NCBI GenBank assembly: GCA_023136735.1
Contig: JAGLQQ010000245.1
Span: 1-5,883, forward strand
Direction of reading: 5' to 3'
DNA length: 5,883 nt
Origin: Candidatus Omnitrophota bacterium
GTDB lineage: Bacteria > Omnitrophota > Gorgyraeia > B26-G9
Numbering within the stretch: position 1 is the first letter of the stretch; each line of letters opens with the position of its first letter. Positions 5,883 through 5,883 of the stretch are shown here, in pieces. Below the pieces are notes generated by a model. It was given only the letters and a program-made list of their open reading frames with translations. It did not search any database and was not told the origin of the DNA. A program made the translations under genes and the position numbers.

Positions 5883-5883
5883 C

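Overview
The window is AT-rich bacterial DNA in which every credible gene lies on the minus strand, so transcription runs from the right edge to the left. The right two thirds is a variant of the conserved ribosomal-protein/tRNA-modification cluster: rpsP (S16), a small lipoprotein gene, trmD (tRNA m1G37 methyltransferase), rplS (L19) and rnhB (RNase HII). The left half is one long gene for a 967-residue exported protein with the architecture of a RelA/SpoT (Rel) alarmone enzyme, and it has a convincing promoter of its own.

Organism: the lipobox protein, the Sec signal peptide and the cluster order are bacterial. An exported RelA/SpoT homologue with an 'ETLSP' motif just after the signal peptide recalls uncultured lineages such as Omnitrophota. 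That placement comes from memory of such proteins and is weakly supported. A tree of TrmD, L19 and RNase HII would settle it.

Right to left: rpsP starts at a GTG behind a nine-base Shine-Dalgarno. A 191-bp gap follows that holds nested inverted repeats and a 14-codon leader-like frame. Next comes a 109-aa lipoprotein gene with a strong ribosome site, in the place where rimM (and often a KH-domain gene) is usually found. trmD begins 30 bp further on. A 186-bp structured gap with three hairpins precedes rplS, and rnhB starts 5 bp after the rplS stop. A 184-bp gap then holds an extended -10 promoter that serves the Rel-like gene. The last 113 bp hold nothing recognisable.

The housekeeping genes act in ribosome assembly (S16, L19), reading-frame maintenance (TrmD) and removal of RNA from DNA (RNase HII). 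The two unusual items are the Rel-like protein and the gap after rpsP. The Rel-like protein seems to carry a signal peptide, a degraded hydrolase centre and a synthetase centre that keeps its metal ligands but loses its nucleotide-gripping motif. The gap after rpsP has mutually exclusive helices around a tiny open frame, which is the logic of an attenuator.
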